A DNA stretch of 64,000 nt from Micromonospora chalcea (GCF_002926165.1 NZ_MAGP01000013.1:1-64000), one strand, 5' to 3'. Positions 45,583 to 54,883 are shown, numbered from the stretch's first letter. Program-made: numbers and translations. Notes: generated from the sequence alone by a model not told the origin.

Positions 45583-45722
45583 GCAGACCACCCTAGGCGG
45601 TACGCCCCGACCGTGATCGTCCCGCCACGACGCCGACCTTTCCCGCCCTCACACCCCGTCCGCGTCGATCGTGATCGCCCGTCGCATTGCGCAGCTCGTT
45701 CGTCTCGCGCGGCACTCCGCCA

Positions 45723-45774
45723 GAGATCTTGGAAGATTTGGGCCCCTATGAGAGCCATTTCCTTCCAAGATCTC
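45723..45774. repeat. Inverted repeat, GAGATCTTGG type, copy 1
   Basis: Thirteen-bp perfect arms GAGATCTTGGAAG (45723-45735) and 45762-45774, with a 26-bp centre. Confidence 0.82.
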
Positions 45775-45792
45775 CTGAGGAAGCGGCGCACG

Positions 45793-45850
45793 CCGGAGAT
45801 CTTGGTACGTTCCCGCCCTTGTAGGGGCCGTTCCGTACCAAGATCTCCGG
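45793..45850. repeat. Inverted repeat, GAGATCTTGG type, copy 2
   Basis: Seventeen-bp perfect arms CCGGAGATCTTGGTACG (45793-45809) and 45834-45850. The arm shares GGAGATCTTGG with copy 1, 20 bp away. Confidence 0.85.
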
Positions 45851-45881
45851 CCAGCCCTGCCGTCGGCGACCCGACCTCCCA

Positions 45882-45942
45882 GTTGATCATGAGGTTGACG
45901 GCGACAAAACGGACACGAGGTGCCGCCAACTTCATGATCGAC
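45882..45942. repeat. Inverted repeat, GATCATGAGGTTG type, copy 1
   Basis: Twenty-bp arms 45882-45901 and 45923-45942 pair at 17 positions. The motif GATCATGAGGTTG is shared with the repeat at 62.84 kb. Confidence 0.8.
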
Positions 45943-46420
45943 GCGGCAGGGAAGCCCGGGCGTTGGCGGACGCGACGTGGGCGCGACGTAAGCGGGCGCT
46001 ACGTGAGCGGGGCGGAGATGGGCGTGCGCAGGTGGAGCGGTCGGCGGAGTGGGCCGGATGCGTCGGAACGAGAGAGCGGGGCGTGTCGGGGAGGGCGTGT
46101 CCGTTTGCGTCGGGTGTCTGATTTCGGGGTGGTCGGGGGACACCCGCACGGCGGAATCGCCTGCGGGGCCGGGGCGTTATACCTGGTGAACGACCGCAGC
46201 AGCGCCCCCGCAGCCCGAGAAGGCGGGCGGCAGCGTCCGGGAATGATCCCGGGCCGGCGGTCGTTGGACATGTCTCCGGCGCGACCAGCGAGCCCCGCAC
46301 GCCACCCCCGGCGTCCGCGGTCCGTGTGAGCAGACGCCGGATCCCCCCAGACTTTTTGAGCGCCTGACGGTGCCCACGCACTCGCCCCCGGGTGCGTCGA
46401 CCCCCGAATGGAGCCCCCTC

Positions 46421-47014
46421 ATGAACACGATCCTGCGTAAGAGCATCCTCGGTATCGCCGGTCTGACCGTCGCCGGTGGCCTCGCCGCCGGCCCCCTCAA
46501 CCACGACACCAGCACCCCCACCACCCGCACGGCCGCCGCGGTCACCACCTCCCAGGCCGCCGCGAAGCTGGACAGCGCCGCGCTGATCCCGCACGGCGTG
46601 CAGGGCACCCAGTCCCGCATCGACCTCGACGACGAGCAGACCGCCAACGTCAAGGCCATCATCGCCGCCACGAAGAAGGCCGGCATGGACGAACGCGCCG
46701 CCGTCGTGTCCATCGCCACCGCCCTGCAGGAGTCGAAGCTGGAAAACCTCGGCCACCTCGGTGACCGCAACGACCACGACTCGCAGGGCCTGTTCCAGCA
46801 GCGCCCCTCCAGCGGCTGGGGCACGGTCGAGCAGATCACCGACCCCGAATACTCGACCATGGCGTTCCTGAAGGGTCTGAAGCAGGTCGACGGCTGGCAG
46901 GACATGCCGCTGACCGTCGCCGCCCAGACCGTCCAGGTGAGCGCGTACCCTGACCACTACGCCCAGTGGGAGCAGCAGGCCGCCGACCTGGTCGCCGAGC
47001 ACTGGAACAGCTGA
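46421..47014 (+). CDS. Secreted lysozyme-like (transglycosylase-fold) protein
   Basis: A 197-residue exported protein. A signal-type helix covers residues 5-25 (ILGIAGLTVAGGLAAG), then a Thr/Ala-rich linker, then a compact domain of lysozyme-like type. ATALQESKL has the putative catalytic Glu104, and GDRNDHDSQGLFQQRPSSGWG is the typical actinomycete loop. It probably binds or cuts peptidoglycan outside the cell. ATG 46421 lacks a strong ribosome site. The gene interrupts the usual succession from MSMEG_4193 to uppP, and a perfect hairpin follows it. Confidence 0.85.
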   Translation: MNTILRKSILGIAGLTVAGGLAAGPLNHDTSTPTTRTAAAVTTSQAAAKLDSAALIPHGVQGTQSRIDLDDEQTANVKAIIAATKKAGMDERAAVVSIATALQESKLENLGHLGDRNDHDSQGLFQQRPSSGWGTVEQITDPEYSTMAFLKGLKQVDGWQDMPLTVAAQTVQVSAYPDHYAQWEQQAADLVAEHWNS

Positions 47015-47019
47015 GACAA

Positions 47020-47061
47020 GCGAAAGGCCGGCACCCCGAACATCGGGTGCCGGCCTTTCGC
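47020..47061. terminator. Bidirectional terminator
   Basis: A 17-bp perfect stem pairs 47020-47036 with 47045-47061 around an 8-nt loop. It lies between the convergent lysozyme-like gene and uppP. Confidence 0.87.
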
Positions 47062-47070
47062 ATGACAGCG

Positions 47071-47907
47071 TCAGGTGGCGCTGATCGTGCCGGTGGCCAG
47101 CAGGCAGATCACCAGGCTGCCCAGCGCGACCCGGTAGAGCACGAAGACGTACAGCGTGTGGTGTGCGACGTAGCGCAGCAGCCAGGCGATGGCCGCGTAC
47201 CCGACGGCGAACGCGATCAGCGTCGCCACCACCATCTGCGCCACGCTCGGCGCGGCGGTGCCGGGCGCGGACGGCTCGAAGACGTCCGGCAGGCTGAACA
47301 CGCCGGAGATCACCACGGCCGGGATGGCCAGCAGGAACGAGTAGCGGGCCGCGGTCTCCCGGGTCAGGTTGAGCAGCAGGCCCGCGGTCAGCGTGCCGCC
47401 GGAGCGGGACACGCCTGGTACGAGCGCCGCGGCCTGGGCGAAGCCCATCACCACGCCGTCGCGCATCCGGAAGTTCTCCAGCGTACGGGTCTGCCGGCCC
47501 CAGTACTCGGCGAAGGCGAGCAGTACCGCGCCGATGATCAGCGTGCAGGAGATCAGCCAGAGGTTGCGGCCGGCGGTGCGGATCTGGTCCTTGAAGATCA
47601 GTCCGAAGATGCCGATCGGGATGGTGCCGACGATGACGTACCAGCCCATGCGGTAGTCGAGGCTGGAGCGCACCGAGCGGTCGAACAGGCCCAGGCACCA
47701 GGTGCGGACGATCCGCCAGATGTCCTTGGCGAAGTAGATCAGGACGGCGGCCTCGGTGCCGAGCTGGGTCACCGCGGTGAACGACGCGCCCGCGTCCCGG
47801 CCGAAGAACAGCTCCGAGGTGATCCGCAGGTGCCCGGACGAGGACACCGGAAGGAACTCGGTCAGCCCCTGGACCAGGCCCAGGACGATGGCCTCGATCC
47901 AGGTCAC
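47071..47907 (-). CDS. uppP: Undecaprenyl-diphosphate phosphatase
   Basis: UppP (BacA) recycles the lipid carrier of cell-wall synthesis by removing phosphate from undecaprenyl pyrophosphate, and gives bacitracin resistance. The 278-residue membrane protein carries [22 protein letters not shown] with the catalytic Glu and Ser-rich loop, and PGVSRSGGT with the phosphate-binding Arg. About eight helices follow. GTG 47907 overlaps the LLM oxidoreductase stop by 4 bp (GTGA), so uppP is translated from that upstream gene's message. Confidence 0.95.
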   Translation of the reverse strand: MTWIEAIVLGLVQGLTEFLPVSSSGHLRITSELFFGRDAGASFTAVTQLGTEAAVLIYFAKDIWRIVRTWCLGLFDRSVRSSLDYRMGWYVIVGTIPIGIFGLIFKDQIRTAGRNLWLISCTLIIGAVLLAFAEYWGRQTRTLENFRMRDGVVMGFAQAAALVPGVSRSGGTLTAGLLLNLTRETAARYSFLLAIPAVVISGVFSLPDVFEPSAPGTAAPSVAQMVVATLIAFAVGYAAIAWLLRYVAHHTLYVFVLYRVALGSLVICLLATGTISAT

Positions 47908-48956
47908 TCCCCGACTCCGGACAGCTCCAGCGCCTCGGCGACGGTCCGCAGGGTCTGCACCCCGCTCTCCCGGTCGGCCACGAACAGCGACACCGACAGC
48001 GTGGTCACGCCCGCGGCGGCGTACTCCCGCATGCGCTCGGCGATGCGCTCCTTCGGGCCGAGCAGCGAGGTGCGGTCGATGAACTCCATCGGTACGGCGG
48101 CGGCCGCGTCGCGCTGCCGCTTGGCCAGGTAGAGGTCCTGGACCTCGCGGGCCGCGTCGCCGTAGCCCATCCGGGTGGCGAGCTGGTTGTAGAAGTTCTG
48201 CTTGCGGCTGCCCATGCCGCCGACGTACAGCGCGGCGTACCAGCGGACCAGCTCGGCGCAGGTGGCGACGTCGTCGCCGACCACCACCGGCACGGACGGC
48301 ACCACGTCGAAGCCGGCCAGTTCCTTGCCGGCGGCGGCGCGGCCAGCCCGGACCGAGGCGAGGTGCTCCTCGGCGAACTCCGGGGAGTAGAAGACGGCCA
48401 GCCAGCCGTCGGCGATCTCGCCGGCCAGCTCCAGGTTCTTCGGGCCGACGGCGGCCAGGTAGATCGGGATGTGCTCGCGCGGCGGGTGGAAGCCCAGCCG
48501 CAGCGCCTTGCCCGGGCCGTCCGGCAGCGGCAGCGTGTAGTGCTCGCCGTCGTACGCGACCTCCTTGCGGGCGACCGCCAGCTTGACGATGTCCACGTAC
48601 TCCCGGGTGCGGGCCAGCGGCTTGGCGAACCGCACGCCGTGCCAGCCCTCCGAGACCTGCGGGCCGGACACGCCCAGGCCGAGCCGGAACCGGCCGCCGG
48701 AGATCGTGTCGATGGTCGCCGCGGTCATCGCGGTCATGGCGGGCGAGCGGGCCGGGATCTGCATGACCGCCGACCCGACGTCGATCCGCTCCGTCTGTCC
48801 GGCGATCCAGGACAGGATGCTCGGCGAGTCCGAGCCGTACGCCTCCGCGGCCCACACCACCGAGTAGCCGAGCCGGTCCGCCTCCTGGGCCAATGCCAGG
48901 TGGTCGAACGGCGTGCTCCACGCCGTTTGGTATCCGAGGTTGAGCCCGAGTCGCAC
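47904..48956 (-). CDS. LLM-class F420-dependent oxidoreductase
   Basis: A 350-residue member of the luciferase-like monooxygenase superfamily, of the type that uses cofactor F420. It starts [11 protein letters not shown] and has [21 protein letters not shown] and the [14 protein letters not shown] strand-turn. The TIM-barrel ends with [24 protein letters not shown] 48956 is preceded by GGAGG at the right distance. The substrate is unknown. The 4-bp overlap with uppP is conserved in actinobacteria as far as I recall. Confidence 0.92.
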   Translation of the reverse strand: MRLGLNLGYQTAWSTPFDHLALAQEADRLGYSVVWAAEAYGSDSPSILSWIAGQTERIDVGSAVMQIPARSPAMTAMTAATIDTISGGRFRLGLGVSGPQVSEGWHGVRFAKPLARTREYVDIVKLAVARKEVAYDGEHYTLPLPDGPGKALRLGFHPPREHIPIYLAAVGPKNLELAGEIADGWLAVFYSPEFAEEHLASVRAGRAAAGKELAGFDVVPSVPVVVGDDVATCAELVRWYAALYVGGMGSRKQNFYNQLATRMGYGDAAREVQDLYLAKRQRDAAAAVPMEFIDRTSLLGPKERIAERMREYAAAGVTTLSVSLFVADRESGVQTLRTVAEALELSGVGE

Positions 48957-49119
48957 TGATCCTCCCGCCATCCGCACCACAGGTCGCATCAGGTTACGCA
49001 ATGAGCGTGGCGCCCTCGACGTCCGGCTCACCCGAACATGTCACACCGGTCTGATGTCGCGCGGGAACTTGACTGCGGCGAGGATATCCGTGACGCCGGG
49101 TTCGAAATAAGGTTCACGC

Positions 49120-50088
49120 ATGCAACAGCGACCGCTCGGCCGAAGCGGGCTGGCGGTATCGCGGCTCGCGCTCGGCACCATGACCTGGGGACGCGACACC
49201 GACGCCGACGACGCGGCCGCCCAGCTGAAGAGTTTCCTCGACGCGGGCGGCAACCTCGTCGACACCGCGGACGTGTACGCCGACGGCGACGCCGAATCGG
49301 TGATCGGCTCGCTGCTGGGCAGCCTGGTGGACCGCGACGAGCTGCTGATCGCCACCAAGGCGGGGCTGCGGCCGGGCAGCCGCCGCCGGGACGGCTCGCG
49401 CGGGCACCTGCTGCGCACGCTCGACGCCTCGCTGCGCCGGCTGGGCACCGACCACGTCGACCTGTGGCAGGTGCACGGGTACGACCCGGACACGCCGCTG
49501 GAGGAGACGCTCTCGGCCCTCGACCATGCCGTGTCGAGCGGGAAGGCCCGCTACGTCGGCGTGTCGAACTTCTCCGGCTGGCAGACCGCCCGCGCCGCCG
49601 CCTGGCAGGCCGCCTGGCCGGGGCGCGCCCCGGTGGTCGCCGCGCAGGTGGAGTACTCGCTGCTGGAGCGCGGCGTGGAGCGGGAGGTGCTGCCCGCCTG
49701 CGCCGGGATGGGGCTGGGCGTGCTGCCCTGGTCGCCGCTGGGCCGGGGCGTGCTGACCGGCAAGTACCGCAACGGCCGCCCGGCCGACTCGCGGGCGGTG
49801 TCGCCGCACTTCGAACGGTTCGTCGCCACCTACCTGGAGCCGCGCTGCTCCAGCATCGTGGAGGCGGTCGCCATCGCGGCCGGCGGGCTCGGCGTGTCGC
49901 CGCTGGAGGTGGCGCTGGCCTGGGTGCGGGACCGGCCCGGCGTGGCCGCGCCGATCCTGGGCGCCCGGACCGTCGGGCAACTGCTCGGCGCGTTGCAGGT
50001 GGAGCGGATGACGCTGCCGGAGGAGATCGTCACGGCGCTGGACGACGTGTCGGCGGTGCCGGTGGGCTACCCGGAGCGCGACGGCTGA
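49120..50088 (+). CDS. Aldo/keto reductase
   Basis: A 322-residue NADPH-dependent reductase of the AKR barrel family. The catalytic tetrad is Asp48, Tyr53, Lys80 and His119 (LVDTADVYADG, LIATKAG, LWQVHG). The cofactor-binding end is near GARTVGQL. The start MQQRPLGRSGLAVS matches the family exactly. It is divergent from the LLM oxidoreductase gene with a 163-bp gap, and both may be detoxification enzymes. Confidence 0.94.
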   Translation: MQQRPLGRSGLAVSRLALGTMTWGRDTDADDAAAQLKSFLDAGGNLVDTADVYADGDAESVIGSLLGSLVDRDELLIATKAGLRPGSRRRDGSRGHLLRTLDASLRRLGTDHVDLWQVHGYDPDTPLEETLSALDHAVSSGKARYVGVSNFSGWQTARAAAWQAAWPGRAPVVAAQVEYSLLERGVEREVLPACAGMGLGVLPWSPLGRGVLTGKYRNGRPADSRAVSPHFERFVATYLEPRCSSIVEAVAIAAGGLGVSPLEVALAWVRDRPGVAAPILGARTVGQLLGALQVERMTLPEEIVTALDDVSAVPVGYPERDG

Positions 50089-50158
50089 GCCGCGGCGGGG
50101 CGGTCCGGGTCACCGTCAGGGGGTGGCGGAGGGCCCGCGACCTGGGCAGCATAGGGGC

Positions 50159-50350
50159 ATGGACTACGAATACGCGCCGCTGCGGTTGCCTTCGAACGTC
50201 GATCGGCTGACCGCCGCGGCGCAGCTGGCGATCCAGGCCGAATTCTCCGGTTGGGAGCTGGCCCGGGTGCGGCTCTACCGGGACGGCACGCGGCAGGTGG
50301 TGCTGCGGCGCCGCCTGGTGAACAAGCCGCAGCCGGGCCTGTCGTACTGA
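50159..50350 (+). CDS. DUF5703 family small protein
   Basis: A 63-residue protein of the actinobacterial DUF5703 family, MDYEYAPLRLPSNVDRLTA and RVRLYRDGTRQVVLRRRL. It is predicted to be a mixed alpha/beta domain. Its function is unknown. It stands between the aldo/keto reductase and a strong terminator. Confidence 0.85.
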   Translation: MDYEYAPLRLPSNVDRLTAAAQLAIQAEFSGWELARVRLYRDGTRQVVLRRRLVNKPQPGLSY

Positions 50351-50356
50351 CGGGCC

Positions 50357-50396
50357 CGTCCCCGGGGCCGCGCGACGCGGCGCGGCCCCGGGGACG
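50357..50396. terminator. Bidirectional terminator
   Basis: A 16-bp perfect stem pairs 50357-50372 with 50381-50396 around an 8-nt loop. It lies between two convergent genes. Confidence 0.85.
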
Positions 50397-50404
50397 CGCA
50401 CGGC

Positions 50405-51058
50405 CTAGTGCGCGTGGTCGTGCTCCTCGTCGAGCTCCATGAACGGGTGCTCGTCGAGCCGGCCGACCAGCCGGTCGTCGGCGGCGGGCTGGAACGGCCC
50501 GACCGGGTCGTCGTCGTCGAACGACTCCAGGTCGACCGGGGTGCCGACCTCGCTGACCATGACCACGCCGTCGAGCGGCTCCAGCTCCGGCACGTCCAGC
50601 GCGGACAGCGAGCCGTCGCCGCTCTGCAGCAGCTCCAGCACCGCCTCGCCGACGCCCTCCACCGGGGCCGGCTCGTCGTCCTCCGGGGTGCCGTCGCGGC
50701 GGGCCGCCTCGGCGGCACGCAGCAGCGCGGCGACGCTCGGCACCCGGTAGTCGCGCCGCTGCCGCACCGAGATGACCCGCGGGTGCGGGTCGGTGGGCTC
50801 GCCGCCCTCCACGGCGCCGAAGCGCTCGTCGGCCTCGTCCGGGTCGATCGACTCCACGTCCCAGGGCGTCACCTCGCCGAACGCGTCGAGCAGCTGCTCG
50901 TCGTAGGCGAACGAGGCGTTGTTCAACGCGACGTACGCCTGCCAGACGGCGTCGTCGTCGATCCGGCCCTGAGCGGCCCGGACGGCGGCCAGGTGGGCGC
51001 GAGCGGCGTCGATCACCCGCTCGAGGGCGGCATCCAGCTCACCGTGCTGGTCGGTCAT
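50405..51058 (-). CDS. Conserved acidic hypothetical protein
   Basis: A 217-residue, strongly acidic protein starting MTDQHGELDAALERVIDAAR. It has a helical N-terminal half (NNASFAYDEQLLDAFGEVTPW), then a segment YRVPSVAALLRAAEAARR and an Asp-rich C-terminus (FDDDDPVGPF, EEHDHAH). I see no catalytic motif. Homologues are, I believe, widespread in actinobacteria but uncharacterised. It precedes the terminator at 50.36 kb. Confidence 0.8.
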   Translation of the reverse strand: MTDQHGELDAALERVIDAARAHLAAVRAAQGRIDDDAVWQAYVALNNASFAYDEQLLDAFGEVTPWDVESIDPDEADERFGAVEGGEPTDPHPRVISVRQRRDYRVPSVAALLRAAEAARRDGTPEDDEPAPVEGVGEAVLELLQSGDGSLSALDVPELEPLDGVVMVSEVGTPVDLESFDDDDPVGPFQPAADDRLVGRLDEHPFMELDEEHDHAH

Positions 51059-51120
51059 GTGTGGCAGTCCCTTCGCGATGGGGGGAGGGTTCCGTGCCGA
51101 CGGCGCCGCTGTGGGCGCGG

Positions 51121-52449
51121 TCAGCAGGTACGCAGGAAGCGGTCCAGAACCCGCACGCCGAACTGTAGTCCGTCCAGCGGAACCCGCTCGTCGATGCCGT
51201 GGAACAGGCCGGAGAAATTGAGGTCGGCGGGCAGCCGCAGCGGCGCGAAACCGAAGCAGCGGATGCCGAGCCGGGAGAACGCCTTGGCGTCGGTGCCGCC
51301 GGAGAGCATGTACGGCACCGAGTGGGCGCCCGGGTCCTCGGCGCGCAGCGCGGCCGACATGCCCGCCACCAGGTCACCGTCGAACGTGGTCTCCAGGGCC
51401 GGCTGGCGCTGGACGTACTCGATGGCGATGTCCGGTCCGACCAGCTCGCGCAGCTGCCGTTCCAGCTCCTCGCTCTGCCCGGGCAGGCTGCGGCAGTCGA
51501 TGGTGGCGGTGGCCCGGCCGGGGATGACGTTGTCCTTGTAGCCGGCGGCCAGCCGGGTCGGGTTGGCGGTGTTGCGGATGGTCGCGCCGATGATGTTGGC
51601 GATCGGGCCGAGCTTGGCGATCGCGGTCTCCGGGTCGTCCGGGTCGATCTCGATGCCGAGCACGTCGGACACCTCGGCCAGGAACGCGCGTACGGTGTCG
51701 GTCATCACCACCGGGAAGCGGTGCCGGCCGATCCGGGCGACCGCCTCGGCCAGCGCGGTGACCGCGTTGTCGTCGTGCATCATCGAGCCGTGGCCGGGCC
51801 GGCCCTTGGCGTGCAGGCGCAGCCAGTCGATGCCCTTCTCGGCGGTCTCGATCAGGTAGAGCCGGCGCTGCTCGTCCACGGAGTAGGAGAAGCCGCCGAC
51901 CTCGCCGATCGCCTCGGTGCAGCCGTCGAACAGGTCGCGGTGCCGCTGGGTGAGGAAGTGCGCGCCGTAGTCGCTGCCGGCTTCCTCGTCGGCGGTGAAC
52001 GCGAGCACGATGTCGCGCCGGGGCCGGACGCCGGCGCGCTGCCAGCCGCGGACCACGGCGAGGACCATGGCGTCGAAGTCCTTCATGTCGATCGCGCCGC
52101 GGCCCCACAGGTAGCCGTCGCGGATCTCGCCGGAGAACGGGTGCACCGACCACTCGTCCGGGTCGGCGGGTACGACGTCGAGGTGGCCGTGCACGAGCAG
52201 CGCGTCGCGGCCCGGCTCGGTGCCGGGGATGCGGGCGACCACGTTCGCCCGGCCGGGGGCGGATTCGTGGATCTCGGCGTCGACGCCGGCCTCGGCGAGC
52301 TTCTCCGCCTCGTGCCCGGCGGCGCGCCGCTCCCCCACGCTGGTGTCGTTGTCGCCGGTGTTCGTGGTGTCGATGCGCAGCAGGTCGCGGCAGAGGTCCA
52401 CGACCTCGTCGGTGGCGTCGGGCCGGGCGGGGAGGGCGTCGCTCGTCAT
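51121..52449 (-). CDS. M20/M25/M40 family metallopeptidase
   Basis: A 442-residue dinuclear zinc hydrolase of the M20 family (dipeptidase, acetylornithine deacetylase or succinyl-diaminopimelate desuccinylase type). It has LLVHGHLDVVPADPDEWSV with the first metal His and catalytic Asp, GRGAIDMKDF with the bridging Asp, and AFTADEEAGSDYGA with the catalytic Glu-Glu. A dimerisation domain sits in the middle (about 190-300). I cannot choose the substrate. Confidence 0.94.
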   Translation of the reverse strand: MTSDALPARPDATDEVVDLCRDLLRIDTTNTGDNDTSVGERRAAGHEAEKLAEAGVDAEIHESAPGRANVVARIPGTEPGRDALLVHGHLDVVPADPDEWSVHPFSGEIRDGYLWGRGAIDMKDFDAMVLAVVRGWQRAGVRPRRDIVLAFTADEEAGSDYGAHFLTQRHRDLFDGCTEAIGEVGGFSYSVDEQRRLYLIETAEKGIDWLRLHAKGRPGHGSMMHDDNAVTALAEAVARIGRHRFPVVMTDTVRAFLAEVSDVLGIEIDPDDPETAIAKLGPIANIIGATIRNTANPTRLAAGYKDNVIPGRATATIDCRSLPGQSEELERQLRELVGPDIAIEYVQRQPALETTFDGDLVAGMSAALRAEDPGAHSVPYMLSGGTDAKAFSRLGIRCFGFAPLRLPADLNFSGLFHGIDERVPLDGLQFGVRVLDRFLRTC

Positions 52450-52576
52450 CGCTTCCTTATATCAGCAGGCGGGGTCGTCGCGGCCGTCGGTGCGCGCCGC
52501 GGTTTCGTGGATCTCCCGGCCGGGTACCGGCGGAGGCGCCCGGGACATCGACCCCGGCCGTCACGAGGAGGGCCCC

Positions 52577-53194
52577 ATGACCGTCCCGCTGCCGCCGCTG
52601 CCGCCCGCCGCCGACGACGCGTACCGGCCGGGTGGGCGAAGCGTGGCCGACCTCGTGGACACCGAGCACCGGGCGCTGCTGGGGCTGGCCGACCGGGTCA
52701 GCGACGCGGCGCTGGCGGCGGCCGAGCGGCGCGACGTGCTGGACGTGCTGACCGCCGCGGTGTCCCGGCACCTGTCGGCCGAGGAGCAGTATCTGTTCCC
52801 GGCGGCCCGGGCCGCCATGCCGGACGCCGTCGAGCTGGTGGAGCGGGAGATCGAGGCCGACGCCGGGCTGCTGACCGCGCTCAAGGAGCTGTCCGGCGCG
52901 GACGACCCGGCGGTCGCCGACGTGGCCGAGCGGGTGCGCCGGCACGTCAGCCGCGTCGCCGCGCTGGTCACGCCGTTGCGGGAGGTGGCGAGCGACGCGG
53001 AGCTGATCCGGCTGGGCAACCGGTGGGAGATCGCGGAGGAGGCGGCGCCGACCCGGCCGCACCCCGGCACGCCGGCCACCCCGCCCTGGAACAAGATCGT
53101 CGAGCCGGCGGTCGGGGTGCTCGACAAGGTGCGCGACGCGGTCTCCGGACGGCGTACCCGGCTGAGTGACCTGGAACACCGCCGCCAGAGCTGA
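52577..53194 (+). CDS. Hemerythrin-like (HHE) domain protein
   Basis: A 205-residue protein with the four-helix HHE cation-binding bundle: DTEHRALLGLADRV, VSRHLSAEEQYLFPAARA and RRHVSRVAAL give the spaced His/Glu ligands for a di-iron site. Such proteins sense or store oxygen, nitric oxide or iron. The C-terminal 50 residues are Pro-rich and end in a charged helix. ATG 52577 follows GAGGAGGG. It is divergent from the M20 gene. Confidence 0.88.
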   Translation: MTVPLPPLPPAADDAYRPGGRSVADLVDTEHRALLGLADRVSDAALAAAERRDVLDVLTAAVSRHLSAEEQYLFPAARAAMPDAVELVEREIEADAGLLTALKELSGADDPAVADVAERVRRHVSRVAALVTPLREVASDAELIRLGNRWEIAEEAAPTRPHPGTPATPPWNKIVEPAVGVLDKVRDAVSGRRTRLSDLEHRRQS

Positions 53195-53241
53195 GCCGAT
53201 CGCCCCTTTCGCGTATCGGTTCGTGGTCCTACCGTCACGGT

Positions 53242-54228
53242 ATGGATCTGGAGCTGCGACACCTGCGTGTGGTCTGCGCGATCGCGGAGACGGGGAGCGT
53301 CACCAAGGCCGCCTCGGCGCTCGGCCTGGCCCAGCCGGCGTTGACCGCCCAGCTTCAGCGGATCGAACGGGCGCTGGGCGGGCCGCTGTTCGAACGGGAC
53401 CGCCGCGGCGCCCGCCCGACCGCGCTGGGCGAACTGGTGCTGGACCGGGCGCGGGTGCTGCTGCCGGCGATGAAGGGCCTGCGGGACGAGGCGGCCCGGA
53501 TGGCCGGCGCGGGCGACCCGCTGCGCCGCTACCGCTTCGGCGGGGTGAACAGCCCGATCATGGGCCGGCTGGTGCACCGGCTCGCCGCCGAGCGGCCGGA
53601 CGCGCAGATCACCACGTACGCCTCGTGGTCGGTGGACGAGCTGGCGCAGATGGTGGCCGGCGGCCGGCTCGACTTCGCCCTCACCGGGGTGTGCGGCGAC
53701 TCGACGCCGTCGGCGGGGTTCGGGCTGAGCTGGCGGGAGGTGGCGGTGGAGCCGATCTGCGTGCTGCTGCCGCAGAGCCACCCGCTGGCCGGTCGCGCCG
53801 AGATCGACCTGGTCGACCTGAGTCACGAGCGGTGGGTGGCCGCGCCGGGCGACGGCTGCTTCGGCGACTGCTTCGCCGCCGCGTGCGCCCGCGCCGGCTT
53901 CACCCCCAAGAAGGTGTACGAGGCGGACGTGCGGGCCGCCCTGGAGCTGGTGGACGCGGGCGAGGCGGTGGCGTTGTGCCAGGCCACGTTCCGGCCGGTC
54001 GCCGGGCTGGTCACGCGGCGGCTGGCCGGTTCGCCGCTGCGCTGGCGGCTGCTGCTCGGCTGGCACCCGGACGTGCCGGCGGCCGCGGTGGCCGACCCGG
54101 TGCTGGCGGCGGCGGTGGCGGCGTACACGGACGCGCTGGCCAACCATCCCGACTATCTGGGCTGGTTGCTGGCGCACCCGGAGTTCGGCGTGCAGCCCAA
54201 CGGCACCGGCGGGGTGCGAATCGCCTGA
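53242..54228 (+). CDS. LysR-family transcriptional regulator
   Basis: A 328-residue LysR regulator. The winged-helix domain (about 1-60: ELRHLRVVCAIAETGSVTKAA, AQPALTAQLQRIE) is followed by an effector domain (about 88-300). LysR proteins usually control the gene next to them, but the neighbours are a hemerythrin gene on the same strand and a small gene, so the target is not obvious. The start ATG 53242 gives the standard N-terminus. Confidence 0.94.
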   Translation: MDLELRHLRVVCAIAETGSVTKAASALGLAQPALTAQLQRIERALGGPLFERDRRGARPTALGELVLDRARVLLPAMKGLRDEAARMAGAGDPLRRYRFGGVNSPIMGRLVHRLAAERPDAQITTYASWSVDELAQMVAGGRLDFALTGVCGDSTPSAGFGLSWREVAVEPICVLLPQSHPLAGRAEIDLVDLSHERWVAAPGDGCFGDCFAAACARAGFTPKKVYEADVRAALELVDAGEAVALCQATFRPVAGLVTRRLAGSPLRWRLLLGWHPDVPAAAVADPVLAAAVAAYTDALANHPDYLGWLLAHPEFGVQPNGTGGVRIA

Positions 54229-54248
54229 ACCCGGGTAACACCGGCGAC

Positions 54249-54485
54249 ATGACTGATCTGTATCCGGCCGCCGACCAGCGGGAGCTGCTGCGTCAGGCGG
54301 CCACCGCGCACACCACCGCCGCCGCCGAGGTGGAGGCGTTCCTGCGACGGCTGCCGGAAGTGCCGGACCCGGCCGACGTCACCGAGTACGCCAACCTGCT
54401 CAGCCGTGCGGAGCGGGCCCGGGACGACCTGCTGGCCGCGGCGGACGCGGCCGGGCTGCGGCTGCCCAGCCTGGAGTCGGAGTAG
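54249..54485 (+). CDS. Small hypothetical helical protein
   Basis: A 78-residue acidic, all-helical protein (TDLYPAADQRELLRQAATAH and VTEYANLLSRAERARDD). It is predicted to form a helical hairpin. No family is recognised. ATG 54249 lies 20 bp after the LysR gene, so they are probably co-transcribed. Confidence 0.65.
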   Translation: MTDLYPAADQRELLRQAATAHTTAAAEVEAFLRRLPEVPDPADVTEYANLLSRAERARDDLLAAADAAGLRLPSLESE

Positions 54486-54526
54486 ACGCCGGCGCCCGGG
54501 TGGGTGACCCGCCCGGGCGCCGGCGT
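54486..54526. terminator. Bidirectional terminator
   Basis: A 15-bp perfect stem pairs 54486-54500 with 54512-54526, starting just after the stop codon of the small helical protein. It lies between convergent genes. Confidence 0.82.
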
Positions 54527-54532
54527 ACCGGC

Positions 54533-54883
54533 TCATCGTTCGATCAGGACGTCGTGGCCGAGGTCGAGCAGGGCGTGCCGCCACTCGTCGTCGGCGTTGC
54601 CCCGGCGTGGCCGCTGCGCGGTCAGCTCCCGGATCCGGGTGATCGCCTCGCGCATCACCTCGATGTCCTCCGGCGTGAGGTCCACCTTGCGCTTGCGCAG
54701 CACGGCGAGGATCTGCCGGCCGGGTTCGGGCAGGTCGAGGTCCGGGCCGGGGCCGAACGCCTCCTCCCCCGAGCCGCGGGTCAGCAGCCACTGCCGCAGC
54801 GTCTCGGAGGACACGTTCACCTCGGCGTGGAAGTCGTCCCAGATCACCTCGACCTCGGGGTCGAGTCGCGCCTCGCGTGCCAT
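54533..54883 (-). CDS. DUF3140-like small protein
   Basis: A 116-residue protein (MAREARLDPEVEVIWDDFHA) resembling the DUF3140 family, whose members are uncharacterised. The N-terminal part contains a helix pair with SSETLRQWLLTRGS, like a DNA-binding helix-turn-helix, and the C-terminal part holds VMREAITRIRELTAQRPR. I chose ATG 54883, which overlaps the upstream TGA (TGATG). A GTG one codon earlier is possible. Confidence 0.8.
   Translation of the reverse strand: MAREARLDPEVEVIWDDFHAEVNVSSETLRQWLLTRGSGEEAFGPGPDLDLPEPGRQILAVLRKRKVDLTPEDIEVMREAITRIRELTAQRPRRGNADDEWRHALLDLGHDVLIER

Larger units (their letters stand above)
45583..46420. other. Long repeat-rich intergenic region
   Basis: These 838 bp contain no gene I can support. 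They hold three inverted repeats (45723-45942), a GC-rich block at 46130-46260 with partial self-pairing, and the promoter and leader of the secreted lysozyme-like gene. I looked for the c-di-AMP riboswitch that controls some actinomycete wall hydrolases and did not find its consensus. Confidence 0.65.

Noticed and set aside
46130..46420. Possible c-di-AMP (ydaO-type) riboswitch before the lysozyme-like gene
   Set aside because: Wall-hydrolase genes of Streptomyces often have one, but I could not align the conserved core here. The hairpins present are generic GC pairing.
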